From assembly GCF_020085105.1 (NCBI RefSeq), contig NC_058052.1:15452233-15516232 (forward strand): a stretch of DNA of 64,000 nucleotides. Direction: 5' to 3'. Positions within the stretch are counted from its first letter, which is position 1. Each line of letters starts with the position of its first letter. The notes under the pieces are model-generated. The model made no database searches and was not told the DNA's origin. It saw only the letters and a list, made by a program, of their open reading frames with translations. The translations under genes were made by a program, and so were the position numbers. This DNA comes from Siniperca chuatsi (lineage: Eukaryota; Chordata; Actinopteri; Centrarchiformes; Sinipercidae). Shown here one piece after another: positions 29,101 to 38,800 of the stretch.

Positions 29101-30121
29101 CAGACCTGCCAGCGTTGGAAGGTACCTACCTAACCAACCAAGCACTTACGGCCAGAGCACCAGCAGCTACTCCACTCTGGGTGCTGGGGTCACCCCACAG
29201 AAGGAGGTCACCTCCCCCAACCACCATAGCCTGCCTGGCCTTCAGTTTGGACAAAATGGCTCAGCTCTAAATTATAAGACAATGAGTGACGCCGTGAATG
29301 GTTATTCTCCAGCATCTGGTGACCAGAGTGTTCCGTCAGAACGTATACCTCCACATAATGCCCTTAGTGACTACCCCCCTACATTTAAAACTGAACCCAA
29401 CGAGGTGCACTGCTCTCCTCTGCGCCGACCCTCCCCCAGTGGGAGTGCCCCTCCCTCCTCCTTCTCCCCCAGACCTACCTCTGAGGGCCTCTTCAGCAGG
29501 CTCAATGGACTCCACAGGGCTGCAGGAGATGTCGCAGCAGAGGCCAGGGGTCACAGCCTCCTCCCTCCGCTCTCATCTCTCCCCCTTCCCCCACAAACTC
29601 CCCCACTTGAACCAGAGGAAGTTAAGCAGGAAGAGGTGTGGTCAGACAGCGAGCACAACTTCCTGGACCACAACATAGGCGGAGTCGCCGTGGCACCGTC
29701 ACACGGCTCCATCCTGATAGAGTGTGCACGGCGGGAGCTCCACGCCACCACCCCTATCCTCAGGCCCAACCGCAGCCACCCCACCCGCATCTCCCTGGTC
29801 TTCTACCAGCACAAGTCTCTAAATGAACCAGGCCACGGGATGGCTATGTGGGACGCAAAAATGGCCAAGCGGGAACGGGACCGGGAGGAGGAAGCTGAGA
29901 GATTAAGGATGGAGGAAAGCCTCAGCAACTGCGTGGAGAAGAACAGCAAAGGAGCTGGAGGCGTGGAGCTAGAGGAGAAAACAGGGGAGGAGGCAGAGGA
30001 GGCAAGGAGGATCATGAATGTCCCCACACATCAAGCATGGACTTTCTCAAGGGATGGTGTCATCACTGTGTCCCCTTATGCTCTTACCCAAGTGACGGGC
30101 CCCTACAATCGCTGGACTTAG
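947..30121 (+). CDS. tet1: Tet1 methylcytosine dioxygenase (complete, 11 coding exons)
   Basis: Oxidises 5-methylcytosine in DNA to 5hmC, 5fC and 5caC in the nucleus, using Fe(II) and 2-oxoglutarate. Exons inferred from reading frame and GT-AG sites: 947-3136, 23121-25398, 25865-25955, 26573-26666, 27107-27315, 27403-27553, 27906-27995, 28159-28296, 28464-28640, 28783-28927, 29064-30121. All phases join and give 2206 aa, close to human TET1 (2136). Visible features are a CXXC zinc finger (about residues 676-720), a Cys-rich region (about 1490-1700), and a double-stranded beta-helix with the iron ligands H1735/D1737 (H-K-D in exon 8) and H2068, plus the 2-OG-binding R2096. A low-complexity insert splits the helix domain, as in all TETs. 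Assigned to TET1 rather than TET2/TET3 by the CXXC sequence, by middle-region motifs such as AIEALTQLA and by the nearby ccar1. Exon edges were read by eye and may shift by a few bases. Confidence 0.95.
3554..3573. repeat. (GT)n microsatellite
   Basis: About ten GT units in tet1 intron 1. Confidence 0.9.
3930..4575 (+). repeat. Dispersed repeat, copy A
   Basis: A segment of about 650 bp that recurs in inverse orientation at about 43262-43925 and in degraded form at 4765-5045. Shared landmarks in order are an AGAGAATT segment, the CTGAATCTGCAGCTCC block, a TCACTCTCACCG block, AAAAAGCTCTAAAAACC, the TAGCGACTAGCTGG block, a CTAAAAGAGAGTGAATATTG block and GGCCAGAAACAC. It has no open frame and no obvious terminal inverted repeat, so it is probably a nonautonomous element or transposon fragment. 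Edges are approximate. Confidence 0.75.
4765..5045 (+). repeat. Dispersed repeat, degraded partial copy C
   Basis: Contains diverged versions of the central blocks of copy A in the same order and orientation: CTAGCTGGTGAA, CAGGAGTTGGTCAAGACC, GTGAATATTGGAC, GTCCAGAAACACGA and TGTTGCTCTG. It starts only about 190 bp after copy A ends, so the two form an imperfect tandem pair. Confidence 0.65.
6354..6378. repeat. (CA)n microsatellite
   Basis: An interrupted CA tract in tet1 intron 1. Confidence 0.8.
6720..7240 (+). repeat. Teleost dispersed repeat (nonautonomous element)
   Basis: From memory of fish genomes, this matches an interspersed repeat with the landmarks AACTGCAGTTCCTCAAATGG, GAGTCTGGCTCCAAAAG, CCCCATGTTAAAATG, TGGTCTCTATTGCTAATTTC, GACGTGGCC, TTTGAGTGACAGGTGGG and CACTGCCAAGATGGCG. 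There is no coding potential. The AAGATGGCG near 7147 belongs to the repeat and is not a promoter signal. The family name cannot be given without a repeat library. Confidence 0.7.
11456..11502. repeat. C-rich low-complexity tract (minus strand G-rich)
   Basis: Runs of five to seven C separated by single A residues, ending in ACCCACACCCACAC. The minus strand has at least four G-runs of three or more within short spacing and could form a G-quadruplex. Confidence 0.8.
14605..15000 (+). mobile_element. Decayed hAT-like MITE
   Basis: Resembles the common teleost element that begins GGGCTGCAACGATTATT and ends with ATCGATTAATCG-type palindromes. Here a diverged start (TTAGGGCTTTGTAGGGC), an internal TCTATGAAATGTCAAAAAATG segment, CAGAGCCCAAGTTGAAGTC, CCCAAAGATATGCA and a CGACTAATCAATTAAC end lie in the expected order. 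There is no transposase. Strongly mutated, hence old. Identification rests on remembered consensus. Confidence 0.6.
15294..15350. repeat. (GT)n microsatellite
   Basis: A near-perfect GT tract, interrupted toward its 3' end, in tet1 intron 1. Confidence 0.9.
18219..19843 (-). mobile_element. Tc1-like DNA transposon with long inverted repeats, flanked by TA
   Basis: A 1625-bp element with sharp edges. It starts CAGTATTGTTCAAAATAATA and ends with the inverse of this, flanked on both sides by the TA dinucleotide (18217-18218 and 19844-19845) expected for Tc1/mariner insertion. The terminal inverted repeats are about 213 and 223 bp (18219-18431 and 19621-19843) and nearly identical; the right one carries an extra copy of about 10 bp. 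Each contains an inner partial copy of the terminal motif (AAAAATAGCAGTGT), so the structure is of the IR/DR type. A broken transposase lies inside on the minus strand. It sits in tet1 intron 1, antisense to tet1. Confidence 0.95.
18516..19507 (-). pseudogene. Tc1-family transposase (frameshifted)
   Basis: Cut-and-paste transposase of the DD34E group. The start ATG is at 19507 ([14 protein letters not shown]), followed by helix-turn-helix regions, then ILWTDESK (first catalytic Asp), [10 protein letters not shown] (second Asp) and [11 protein letters not shown] (catalytic Glu), with 34 residues between the second Asp and the Glu. All three catalytic residues are present, but the frame is broken. 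Near 19425-19440 a pair of compensating single-base changes encloses an in-frame stop, and near 19005-19015 one base is missing, splitting the gene into open segments 18989-19420 and 18516-18992. The product cannot be made intact from this copy. Confidence 0.9.
19871..20096 (+). pseudogene. LINE reverse-transcriptase fossil
   Basis: Two fragments in one orientation resemble conserved blocks of an L2/CR1-type reverse transcriptase. The segment around 19879-19935 reads [14 protein letters not shown], the palm motif with its catalytic Asp. The segment around 20031-20075 reads [15 protein letters not shown], matching the GVPQGSVLGPLLF block. The sequence between them is deleted and frame-shifted. 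It begins about 25 bp beyond the Tc1 element. Confidence 0.75.
20230..20412 (+). mobile_element. tRNA-derived SINE
   Basis: Starts GGGCAGCTGTGGCTCAGGAG, with a pol III A box (TGGCTCAGGAGG, about 20240-20251) and B box (GGTTCAGTTCCCC, 20284-20296), followed by a non-tRNA body ending GCACTTTGGATGAAAGCGCT, a typical teleost SINE tail. No tRNA cloverleaf is maintained after the B box. Confidence 0.8.
20460..21570. mobile_element. Composite repeat: MITE halves with an internal retroelement tail
   Basis: The left part (20460-20640) and right part (21370-21570) are rich in TACTTTTACTT-type motifs and read as opposed ends of a hAT-like nonautonomous element (AAGTACTCATG on the left, CAGTACTCTTTACACC on the right). 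Between them lies unique-looking sequence. At 21256-21347 there is a retroelement-like 3' end reading GTCTAGACCTGCTCTAT, then TTGGCGCTATATAAATAAAA and GAATTGAATTGAATT target-like repeats. Boundaries are approximate and the order of insertion is inferred. Confidence 0.5.
21868..21890. repeat. (CA)n microsatellite
   Basis: About ten CA units after a short CT run in tet1 intron 1. Confidence 0.9.
23061..23120 (+). repeat. (CT)n microsatellite forming the splice acceptor tract of tet1 exon 2
   Basis: Some 20 CT units (about 23066-23104) run directly into TTTCTCTTTCTGTCTCAG, whose final AG (23119-23120) is the acceptor of the 2.3-kb tet1 exon. The microsatellite therefore serves as the polypyrimidine tract. 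Confidence 0.85.
23121..25398 (+). CDS. tet1: tet1 coding exon 2, regulatory middle region
   Basis: Encodes residues 731 to about 1489. The exon begins in phase 0 with GTG GTT CCA after a strong acceptor and leaves in phase 1 at CATGG/GTGAGT. Most of it is disordered, but it keeps TET1 landmarks: a hydrophobic helix around [18 protein letters not shown], a second around [17 protein letters not shown], a Lys-rich stretch and a C-terminal [17 protein letters not shown] segment before the Cys-rich domain. Six to seven psi-K-x-E motifs occur in it (see findings). The open frame continues four codons past the donor to a stop at 25410-25412. Confidence 0.93.
25865..28927 (+). CDS. tet1: tet1 coding exons 3-10, Cys-rich and first half of catalytic domain
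   Basis: Eight exons (25865-25955, 26573-26666, 27107-27315, 27403-27553, 27906-27995, 28159-28296, 28464-28640, 28783-28927) encode residues about 1490-1854. They include [53 protein letters not shown] and [15 protein letters not shown], the zinc-binding Cys-rich blocks. Exon 8 supplies [18 protein letters not shown] with the first two iron ligands. Exon 10 is a basic helical segment ([19 protein letters not shown]) opening the low-complexity insert. The exon 6/7 junction could lie three bases downstream at an alternative AG. Introns are short (87-906 nt) and show nothing beyond spliceosomal signals. Confidence 0.93.
29064..30121 (+). CDS. tet1: tet1 coding exon 11, C-terminal catalytic half
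   Basis: Begins in phase 1 after CCAAAACAG and ends with TAG at 30119-30121. About 190 residues of Pro/Ser-rich insert precede the conserved block beginning [20 protein letters not shown]. That block contains the third iron ligand (H2068 in [20 protein letters not shown]), the 2-OG-binding Arg (R2096 in [13 protein letters not shown]) and the C-terminal [16 protein letters not shown] typical of TETs. The Glu/Arg-rich coiled stretch about 2118-2172 is also usual for the family. Confidence 0.95.
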
Positions 30122-32408
30122 TCAACATGTTTTACACACACACACACACACAGAAAACTCCTACACCCTGTGCTTCTGCCTTACCTCAATCAACTTCAAA
30201 CTGCTACTCTCATTTTTACATCGTTTTCATTGTGCTTTTCTAATATCTGTTTGTTCACTTTGTCCTTCTACATCTCTGCCTTCAGAGTGATGAGGAAGAC
30301 CAAAGTTTGTTGGCTTTTTGACTGTGAGTTTTCTGTGTTGTTTTTATTGTAAAGAGATGGTGCTTTGAAGCATTTTAAAGACGTTTTTAAACTGGTTTTA
30401 TATACATGATTAAGAACAAAAAAGATGTGATTATTTATTCTGATCATAACGATTTCTATTTAATTCCTGGTGTAAGCCTGTTTACTGCAAGATTTATATG
30501 ATAACCTGCATTATGTGTTGACGCTCAGAATTTATGTTGTACAGTAGGACTATGCTCTTTAATTTCAGCCAATAGTTCTCTTTTCATAAGATGAATCTTG
30601 TTGGCTTTTACATTGGTGCCATTCTCACTGTAATCTTGGTTTAGCAAACTCATTACATCACATAATGTAGAAAACAAGACTAATATTGTGCATATATTTA
30701 CCACAGATTGTCACATGTAGCATTGTGCTTTTCTTTCTGCTGCCTCTGACTTCTGTTGGCAGTTGATGAAAGAAATGTACTTCTTTGGTTTGTTGTTTTG
30801 TTTATTTTCTCTACATCTGGATGGTTTGTCTTTTATTCACAGATATATATGGCATATTAAGAAGCACTTTTTTGTTTTCCTAAACTTAACTTGAAAAAGG
30901 TCCCAATCCATAGGCCTGAATATGTATGTACAGAAAGAGATATATATGACAGTTTAGCATGAACCCAGTTTTATTTTTACAGTATTTCTGCATTTGATTT
31001 TAATTGATGATTCATTAGATTGAAAATGGCATACATATCTAATGAAATTCAAAACTTGGCATAATTAGGAATCATGAAATGCTGCAACAATGAAGTGCTT
31101 ATCATTATTGGCACTTAACTTATGTTCACCTTCTGGAAAAGGAATTCAAGTCTTTCATAGGGCACAAATGTGATTATAGGATTTCAAAAACTTACTGTAC
31201 ATTTTAATGGTGCTAATGAGACCTCTGTTTTTTTAACAGAAATCACAGTGTCAGCTATGTCAACAGAATATTGCCAGTTTTTTATGTCCATACTCTGGAT
31301 TTGAATACAAAACTATCAGCCAATGCTGAATAATCAAACAATTTCTTTTTTTTACTCCTCTGATTTTGTTGGAAAACCACTCACACATCAGATCCCACTC
31401 AGACAATTGCCTAAGACGATTTTGGGTGCTCGACCCTTGTGAAGACTTTGTTTACAGATAGCTTTTATTACAGGGTCTGAATAAGGGGGTTGTTGTCAAC
31501 TCCTGGTGAATCAGGATTTTTATTTTATTACCCATGAAAGAGAAGCTCTTCATTTTAAGAACTCATCAATGAAATTTCGGCACAAGCGATAAAGACTTTT
31601 CACTGATATTCACACTAACACTGGTGGTATAACGTTTCCTATGAGAAACATTTTGGTCTTTTACACACTTTGACTTCCTTTTGGTGCTAATAGGACAAGA
31701 TTTCAAGGTGCATACATTGACCTAACCTGGATATGTAATAAATGGTGATGGCATGGTGCTTTTTTGAAACTCAGCATACACTGACCTGGTATATGATTCA
31801 ATACAAAGGTAGTTTTGTCATTTTTCTGCCTGATCTCTGGCTGACAACAGACTGAGATGCGTTGGTATCCCGTCATTGATCATGATGTTTTTCAAGTACC
31901 AGTAAAAAGCAAATTATTGTATAGATGTCCATCTAGAGTTCAAATGTCTTCCACAGAGAACCAAACTCTCTGACAATTCTCAAAAATCACAACATACACA
32001 CAAAATGAAATGAATGTAAACAGTTTTTAAATCAGTTGATTTAGAAAGAACATTTTTGAACATGACAAAGTTACAGTTGTAAATGTTTTCTTTTGATTTA
32101 CTGTGGGGGACATTATCAGTCCACATTGAAAGTCTTTGTATCAACGAGGAACTAACAACTAGCACCAGCATTCAAAAATCTGAAAAAAGACAAAAAAAAC
32201 TTTTATTAGTAGAAAATGTGTAAATATGTATGTGAACCATATTGTTTTTACTGTACTGTTAATGGTGTTTAGACAATGGATGATCTTGCTTATTTTAAAA
32301 CTGAGTTACTGTACGTTGCTGAAAGTATATCCAGTTTAGACTTGAGAAGAGACTAAATTTAGCATTCCTTTTATGGATGGCTGATCTCTTTTGGGATTGT
32401 GAAATAAA
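30122..32408 (+). other. tet1 3'UTR with polyadenylation signal
   Basis: An AT-rich untranslated stretch of about 2.3 kb follows the stop. A CA microsatellite sits at 30132-30153. The best poly(A) signal is AATAAA at 32403-32408 (TGAAATAAAGTC), followed by a T/G-rich stretch (TCCTGATTTGTTGTGAATG) suited to cleavage. No coding frame was found. Extent is inferred from the signal only. Confidence 0.65.
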
Positions 32409-33394
32409 GTCATATTTATATTTTGGACCTGATCATGACTTCCTCTGTCCTGATTTGTTGTGAATGCATGTGTGGGTGTTTGTACACGTGTACTATATAC
32501 AGTGTGTGTGATGAAGACGAAGAGCCTGTATGGTTACACAACCTCTGAAAGTTAACTGTTTAGTTCAGTTATATGTGAGGGCTTTTTAAACATTTAGTCT
32601 TTGACAGCTTCCATCATATTATTTATTTAAATGTGAAGTAGGCAGATTTGTTTTAACAAGCCAAACAGAACACAGTTCAGGGGTTAATTTTTAGTTAAAA
32701 AAGCCAAAAAAGCCTTTTTTGTTTTTTCTCTCTCTGAATTTCCCACACTAGCATACTGTATGACTCACACTGACTTTCAGTTTAGACTTTGTCCTCTTAA
32801 TGTTTGGGGATGAATCTCCAGAACTGATAATATGATGTTTTTTCCCCCTCTCAAATTACATTAAGTGTAAGAAAATCATTTGCTTCTGACTTAGTGAGAT
32901 GACTAACTTAATAACTTCAACAAGTGCTTCAGGAGTTAAATCTAAAGAAAATCTGCATCATAATTAGTACCATTACTGCACACCATATTGAGACACAAGT
33001 ACTGAGATAATGAGTCAAGTGTAAGAAAAGTGTATGTTGTCTATAATATTTATAGATTCATTCCAAGCTTCAGTCAATGTATCTGAGTCAATCAGTGTTT
33101 TCTTTTTAGAAACAGATATACATTTCTGTTCTGATAACAAACCTATTAACATCATTGTAGTTGGGCAAGAGTTGTTCAATTGAGCTTCACTAAACCAACT
33201 TTTTCTCTACCAGTGCCGATTCTGATACTTCAGCTCAGGGTATCTGCCATTACCAAGTATTGCTTCCCACATTTACCATTTGTATACCTCACTGCATGGA
33301 ACTCATTGGGATCATTTTTGTGTTAGATAACATGAGTGCAGGCATTGCTGTGGCATTTAAAACTGAGTAGGCAGCCTGCAGTGACTCAGTGAAA

Positions 33395-33620
33395 ACAGTG
33401 GTGGTAAAAGTAGCAATACCACAATGTAAAACTACTCTGTAAGTAAAAGTCATGCATTAAAATTAGCATGAAAATAAACTTATACTACTAAATGTACTCA
33501 TCATGCAGAATGGCCCATTTCAGAATAATAAATATTATATTATTGGGTTATAATATTTGATGTATTAATGTATACATCATGTTAATGTTGCAGCTGGTAA
33601 AGGTGGGGCTAGTTTGAATT
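33395..33620. repeat. hAT-like MITE fragment
   Basis: Starts ACAGTGGTGGTAAAAGTAGC and contains CAATACCACAATGTAAAACT and TAAAAGTCATGCATT. These are diverged copies of blocks in the element at 34307-34790, in the same order. The right end is missing or unrecognisable. Confidence 0.65.
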
Positions 33621-34306
33621 ACTTTTTATACTGCTGGGTAGCTTGTGAACACCACCTCCCCTCCCCTCCCCCTAAATTCCTTGAAAGGTTGATAATTTGC
33701 AGAGGTTACAGAAACAAAAAAAAGTTATAGTGAGGATTCAGGAAATTAAGAATCACATGCCAAGAGTCACACAAAACACGATTTTCCAATGTTAGGCTGT
33801 TAGAGGTTCGTACTCTAAAGGCTAGATGAGTTACGGCTCTCATGTTCAGCAATGGATCAATTCTGCATGTACCACAGCGTCTCTGTGCACTTACTTCTCA
33901 TGCTCAAATGCCTGACACTGAAATATTTGGAAAGGACACCTGCACCTCACCTCACCTTAACATCACTGTACTAGTTTAAGTGTGTCATCAGAATAAACAA
34001 GGACACTGTGTCACAGTCGAGTATGACTAATATATGAGTATAAGATATCAGAGCATCAAACATCTTGAGGGCACAGCTGTCAAAATAACACCTGGCAGCA
34101 GCAGTGGCTGGATTTGTCTCCATTTATTGGGACTGAACAGTCAGCAAAAATGAAGAAGGACAAACATGACAACATGGGACATCAGATTAGATGTAAATGA
34201 ATGAGTATATACTGTGTCTATATTCTTGTAAGGTTCACAAATCCTGCTCAGGTGAGATGTAGAGAGGCCAGGTTGAAAGGCCTTTATGTACTGGTCATTG
34301 AATCAC

Positions 34307-34790
34307 CAGTAGTGGGAAAAATATTCAGATCCTTTACTTAAGTAAAAGTAGCAATACCACAATGTAAAATTACTTTGCTACAAGTAAAAGTCCTGCATTC
34401 AAATTCGTACTTGAGTAAAAGTAGGCTACATAAGTATTACCAGCAAAATGTACTTAGAGTATCAAAAGTAAAAGCACTCATAATGCAAAATGATAAATAA
34501 AATTATAATAAATTATGGCACCCCCATATTGATATTCTTTTATCTTATGCTCAAAAGATAATAATTTGTTATAAGTTATTATCTTGTGCAACAAGATATT
34601 AAAAAATTATTTTTGGGGACTTCAGGTGAAGTAAAAATGTAATAAAAGGTGCAATATTTCCCTCTGAAATGTAGAGGAGTAGAAGTATAAAATGGCAGAA
34701 AATGGAAATATTCAAGTAAAGTACAAGTATCTGAAAATTGTACGTAAGTACAGTATTTGAATAATTGTACTTAGTTACATTCCACCACTG
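34307..34790. mobile_element. hAT-like MITE with imperfect 8-bp target duplication
   Basis: Begins CAGTAGTGGGAAAA and ends TTCCACCACTG. Internal sequence is rich in AAGTAAAAGTA and TACTTAAGTA-type motifs. The flanking eight bases are TGAATCAC (34299-34306) and TGAAGCAC (34791-34798), a one-mismatch 8-bp duplication as made by hAT transposases. There is no coding capacity. Confidence 0.8.
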
Positions 34791-35760
34791 TGAAGCACTG
34801 CCAAGCCCAGGAGTGTTGTTCTATACAGGACTCTGCATCCTGACCTTCCTGGAGGGGGGGCAGTGGAAAACCTTCCCCACCAGCATCAACAAGTTATTGC
34901 ATTATAGATGAAAGCAGGCAGATCGTGAGTTCACAAGAGGTAACAAAGAAAAAAAGCATGGAGTAATGAAGTATTTGCCTTTTTGCTGTGAGACAACATC
35001 AAAGAAAACTGTGCATTCAACATATGTGGAAGGTACTGAAGGGGTCGCTTTAATCAAAGATATTATAGTTCAAGTTAGGGTTAGGGAATGTGACGAAAAA
35101 TATCATGAGACAACTGAAAATCTGAGATTTTGACATACTGTTTATACCCTGATATCTATCCCTTTAATATCTGGCAGTATTAGGTCCCCATATGGTAATA
35201 TTGGATTTACAGTATTTGTGCATCAATGTGATCAGATATTTAATTTACTGGATGGCTGATTTAGTTTCAACAAAATGTATCATATCACAGCAACATTGTG
35301 AAATAAAATTACTTATACCATGAGAGAGGATTTTATCCATATCAACCCTATTTGAATCACCTGCATTAACTGCTGCAGTAAGGATGTTCATATATAGACA
35401 GTAACATGTGCTTTTAATTTACTGATATTAAAGCTCACAAGACCCCTTGCATGCATCTGTGGGCCTCTTTATAAAGTAAAGTAAGGATGGTGGATGGTGG
35501 ATAGGTCCCAAGTCAGTAATTATGTTGTACTTCAGCCTGTATGATTCTGGGCCTTTGATACTTTTTTTGCTTTAATTCTACCTGCATAAATACTATTAGA
35601 CTGATATTTTATCTACTTCTGGCTTCTGGTTCATCTGAGCACTGTGTAGCATTTTGAACGTCTTGATGTGTGTCCTTTCTCTAGGCAACCCTCCGTGGTT
35701 TCATCTCAACCAGCTCTCACCCCACCTCGAAGTGGACTAAGGCGGCTTCCGTAGGTGTGT

Positions 35761-35817
35761 GAGTGGTTGGAGTGTGACGCAGAAGCGCTGAACGGGCAGA
35801 ACATTTCTACTGTCAAG
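35761..35817 (+). promoter_or_regulatory. eif4e core promoter / 5'UTR with YY1-like start motif
   Basis: The GC-richer segment ends TGTCAAGATGGCGACATCGG, in which the start codon (35818-35820) is embedded in a YY1-type CAAGATGGCG motif. This arrangement is frequent in TATA-less housekeeping promoters. The transcription start was not located. Confidence 0.5.
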
Positions 35818-38800
35818 ATGGCGACATCGGAGCCGGTAAGAGAGAGACAAGAAGATAGCTGAAAAATTCGACTAATGCGCATGGAAATTGTGGCTAAATC
35901 TTCACTATATGTGGCGACTTTATTATATAATGTTGCTTCCTTGAAACGGCACCTACTATTTGTGGGAAACTATTGTGTTTCAGTTCACAGATGTGTCATT
36001 TCGCGTGTATCACAGTTAGCGTTAGCATGCACAGCAATGTGATGGATAAGGCAGTGCCTGACTTTGTTGGCAGGGAGGGACTGACTGACTGGACGTCGTT
36101 CATTCAAACTCCAATCAATGATTTGTTTTAATCTACTTCGATATTGGAGTCAATATGCTATGGTGATTTTTAATCAACCATCAGTGCCTTTAAAAACTCA
36201 TACTATGATATTATTGATTAAATTTATGACAATGTGGACACGTGTGTATCTAGCTTGTAGCTAGCCTAGCACGTCTGCTAAAACTAATGCTAGCGACGTT
36301 AACTTACCCAACTGTAACGGTAGCTTAAATTTTACATATACATTACTTTTTTACCAACCTAAAGCTAGCTGTTTTCTGTATTACGTATAATGATTAAAAA
36401 CGGTGACGTTGTAGAACTGGACACTACTGTCAAATATATACAAGTTAACAGCCTACTTTAAAATTAACACGTAGGTACATTTTGATAGTGCGACAGTGTA
36501 TATGAATGTTTGGACTTTCGTACGATATTTAATAGTGTTTGTGATAGCTATGGTCCCTGAAATCAATAACTAATGTGGATATGATGGCCTATCAGGTAGA
36601 TGATTTTGCTAATAGTTTATTTTATTTAGCTTGACCAGTTATATAGGTTTAGAAAGCTTTCACTTACTTGTAATGGCGATTTTGAGGTCAGGAGAAGACC
36701 TCATTTAAGCTGCTTTGTGACATAACTGTAACCACATCTAGCCTCATATCGAGAGATTGGTCAAATATTAATAGGCCTACATCTCCCACCTCATAGCTTT
36801 GCATAAAGCCTCTGCAAACGTCTTTCATGATTAAGATCAGTGGACATACAGGAATGAGACAGGCGTAGATGTTTTGAATGAATGTCTTTTGTGTTCAAAG
36901 AAGATATATGATGTGTTTGTGTGTCTCTCCTCAGAAAGCACCTGAAACTGAAGAACAACAAACTGACAGCCAAGTCGTTGCAAATCCTGAGCAGTATATC
37001 AAGCACCCCTTGCAAAACAGGTGAGACTAAAACAGCTGCTGTTTGACAGGATACTGCAACCCAAAGGTGCTTGAGCTTACATAGACTGCAGTATTTTGAT
37101 ATTAGTGGAGATTTAGATAACACCAATTGCAATACTGAATTTCGCATGTAAACAGCATTTTCTGATGATCAGAACTTTCACATTGAAGAAGATTTTATGG
37201 CAACAAATATTGTAATCCATCTCCTTGATAACTTACACTCTACTGCTGTTAAAAGCGCCTAAAATGTGTTTTTGCTAAATTTGGCTCAAGATAGACACAA
37301 TAATATATCACAGTCGCAACATGACAGAAATAATTGGACTGATGCTAATTACTACAAGGAAATGAATATTGTAACAACATGGAGGAGGGCTCTACAGTCT
37401 TAAACAGGTTGTGCTCTGTAGCAACTCAAAGGCAGTAAAACTGAATTGTTAGAGTAAAAGAAACTGTTTAATGTAAAAATGTTAAGTTCTGTCCCCTTTA
37501 GAATAAGGTCAATAGTCTATTTATTGCAGTCCCTGTTAACATATTTATTTCACATCTGGCAAATTGAAAGAGGTTGCATAACCCTATTTTGCACTGCACA
37601 TTTCATCTTTTTCTTTTTTGGGGGAAGGTCTTCACTTTGGCTCTTGCTCGTTTGCTTCTCACACAAAGATCATGTACTTATTTTGCAATCCTTGAATGTT
37701 AGCCACTGCCATGGAATTTAACTTTAAATGCTTAGGCTTACTCCTTAAAGTGTTTGGGTGGGGAGCACAGCTGGTTCTGATACTCCCTGAGTAGAGAACA
37801 TAGTCAAATTGCTTCTCTCTAGTGACTCTGAGGATGTGTGTCTACTGAAACATGCCTGGTAAACCTGTGATCTGTATTAATGGGCTTCTTAGTATTTTTA
37901 GTAAAATGATTTGGCACATCATATTAAGCTTAAATGGTAAAAAAAAAAAAATAGTTTAGTAACATCTGGTGGATATTTGCGCTTTGTTGAAGAAAAGAGT
38001 CTCATTGTATATCATTCTGCTTCCTGCTCTGCATGTTAGTATTGCAATTGTTGTTCACTATTGTCCGTTTGGAAATGTTATCATAGTTCTGTGGTGGTGA
38101 TGACCTATTCAGGAGCATTGTACAGTTGGTTTAGGAAATGCTGAATAGTTCACTTAGTAAGTGACTTCTAGGCCATTCTGCTTGTTCAGCCCAGCCTCAG
38201 AGGTCAAGGTTGTCCACGTCTGCTGCTCTAGCCTGGCTCACGTTATCCTGCTATTCTGGGTTTTAGGTGCTCAGATTTGATTTAAACATATTGTGATCGG
38301 GTTATTGTATTGATGCTTCCACTGTAACACCCTTAATGATGGATGTCTAATGCAGTCTAATACAACAGACAGTGTTTATATTAATTTGTCTCCCCCATTT
38401 ATATGAATGAGGGTAGACTAAATAACAGAAACACCTCTCTGTATAATGCAATACAGTTTAAAACACCACAAACTACATCCTCCAAAATTACCATAAAGTT
38501 GAGTCAATACTTCTCTAAAATAGTTTCAACAAAACGGAACATTATAACCTTCATAAAGGGAGGATTTATTGCAGGACTGTTGTATTAGACTGCATTAGTT
38601 TTAGCTAAGTGTACCTAATAAACTGACAACTGAGTGTATGTTGGAACATTTCTTGCATCACTGTTGCTGTCGCAATCCTAATCTGCATCAGAATGACTGA
38701 GTTAGTTGGATCAATCTGGTGATGGTTTGGCATAAAGATTATAAAACATTTTCTTACCCCAAAGCAATATTAGAATTTAGCCTTACTTGTTAAAAGAGAA

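Larger units (their letters stand above)
32409..35760. other. Intergenic region between tet1 and eif4e
   Basis: No gene found. It contains one well-bounded hAT-type MITE (34307-34790), a related fragment (33395-33620) and AT-rich DNA. The last 60-100 bases before 35760 become GC-richer, as expected for the start of the eif4e promoter. Confidence 0.7.
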
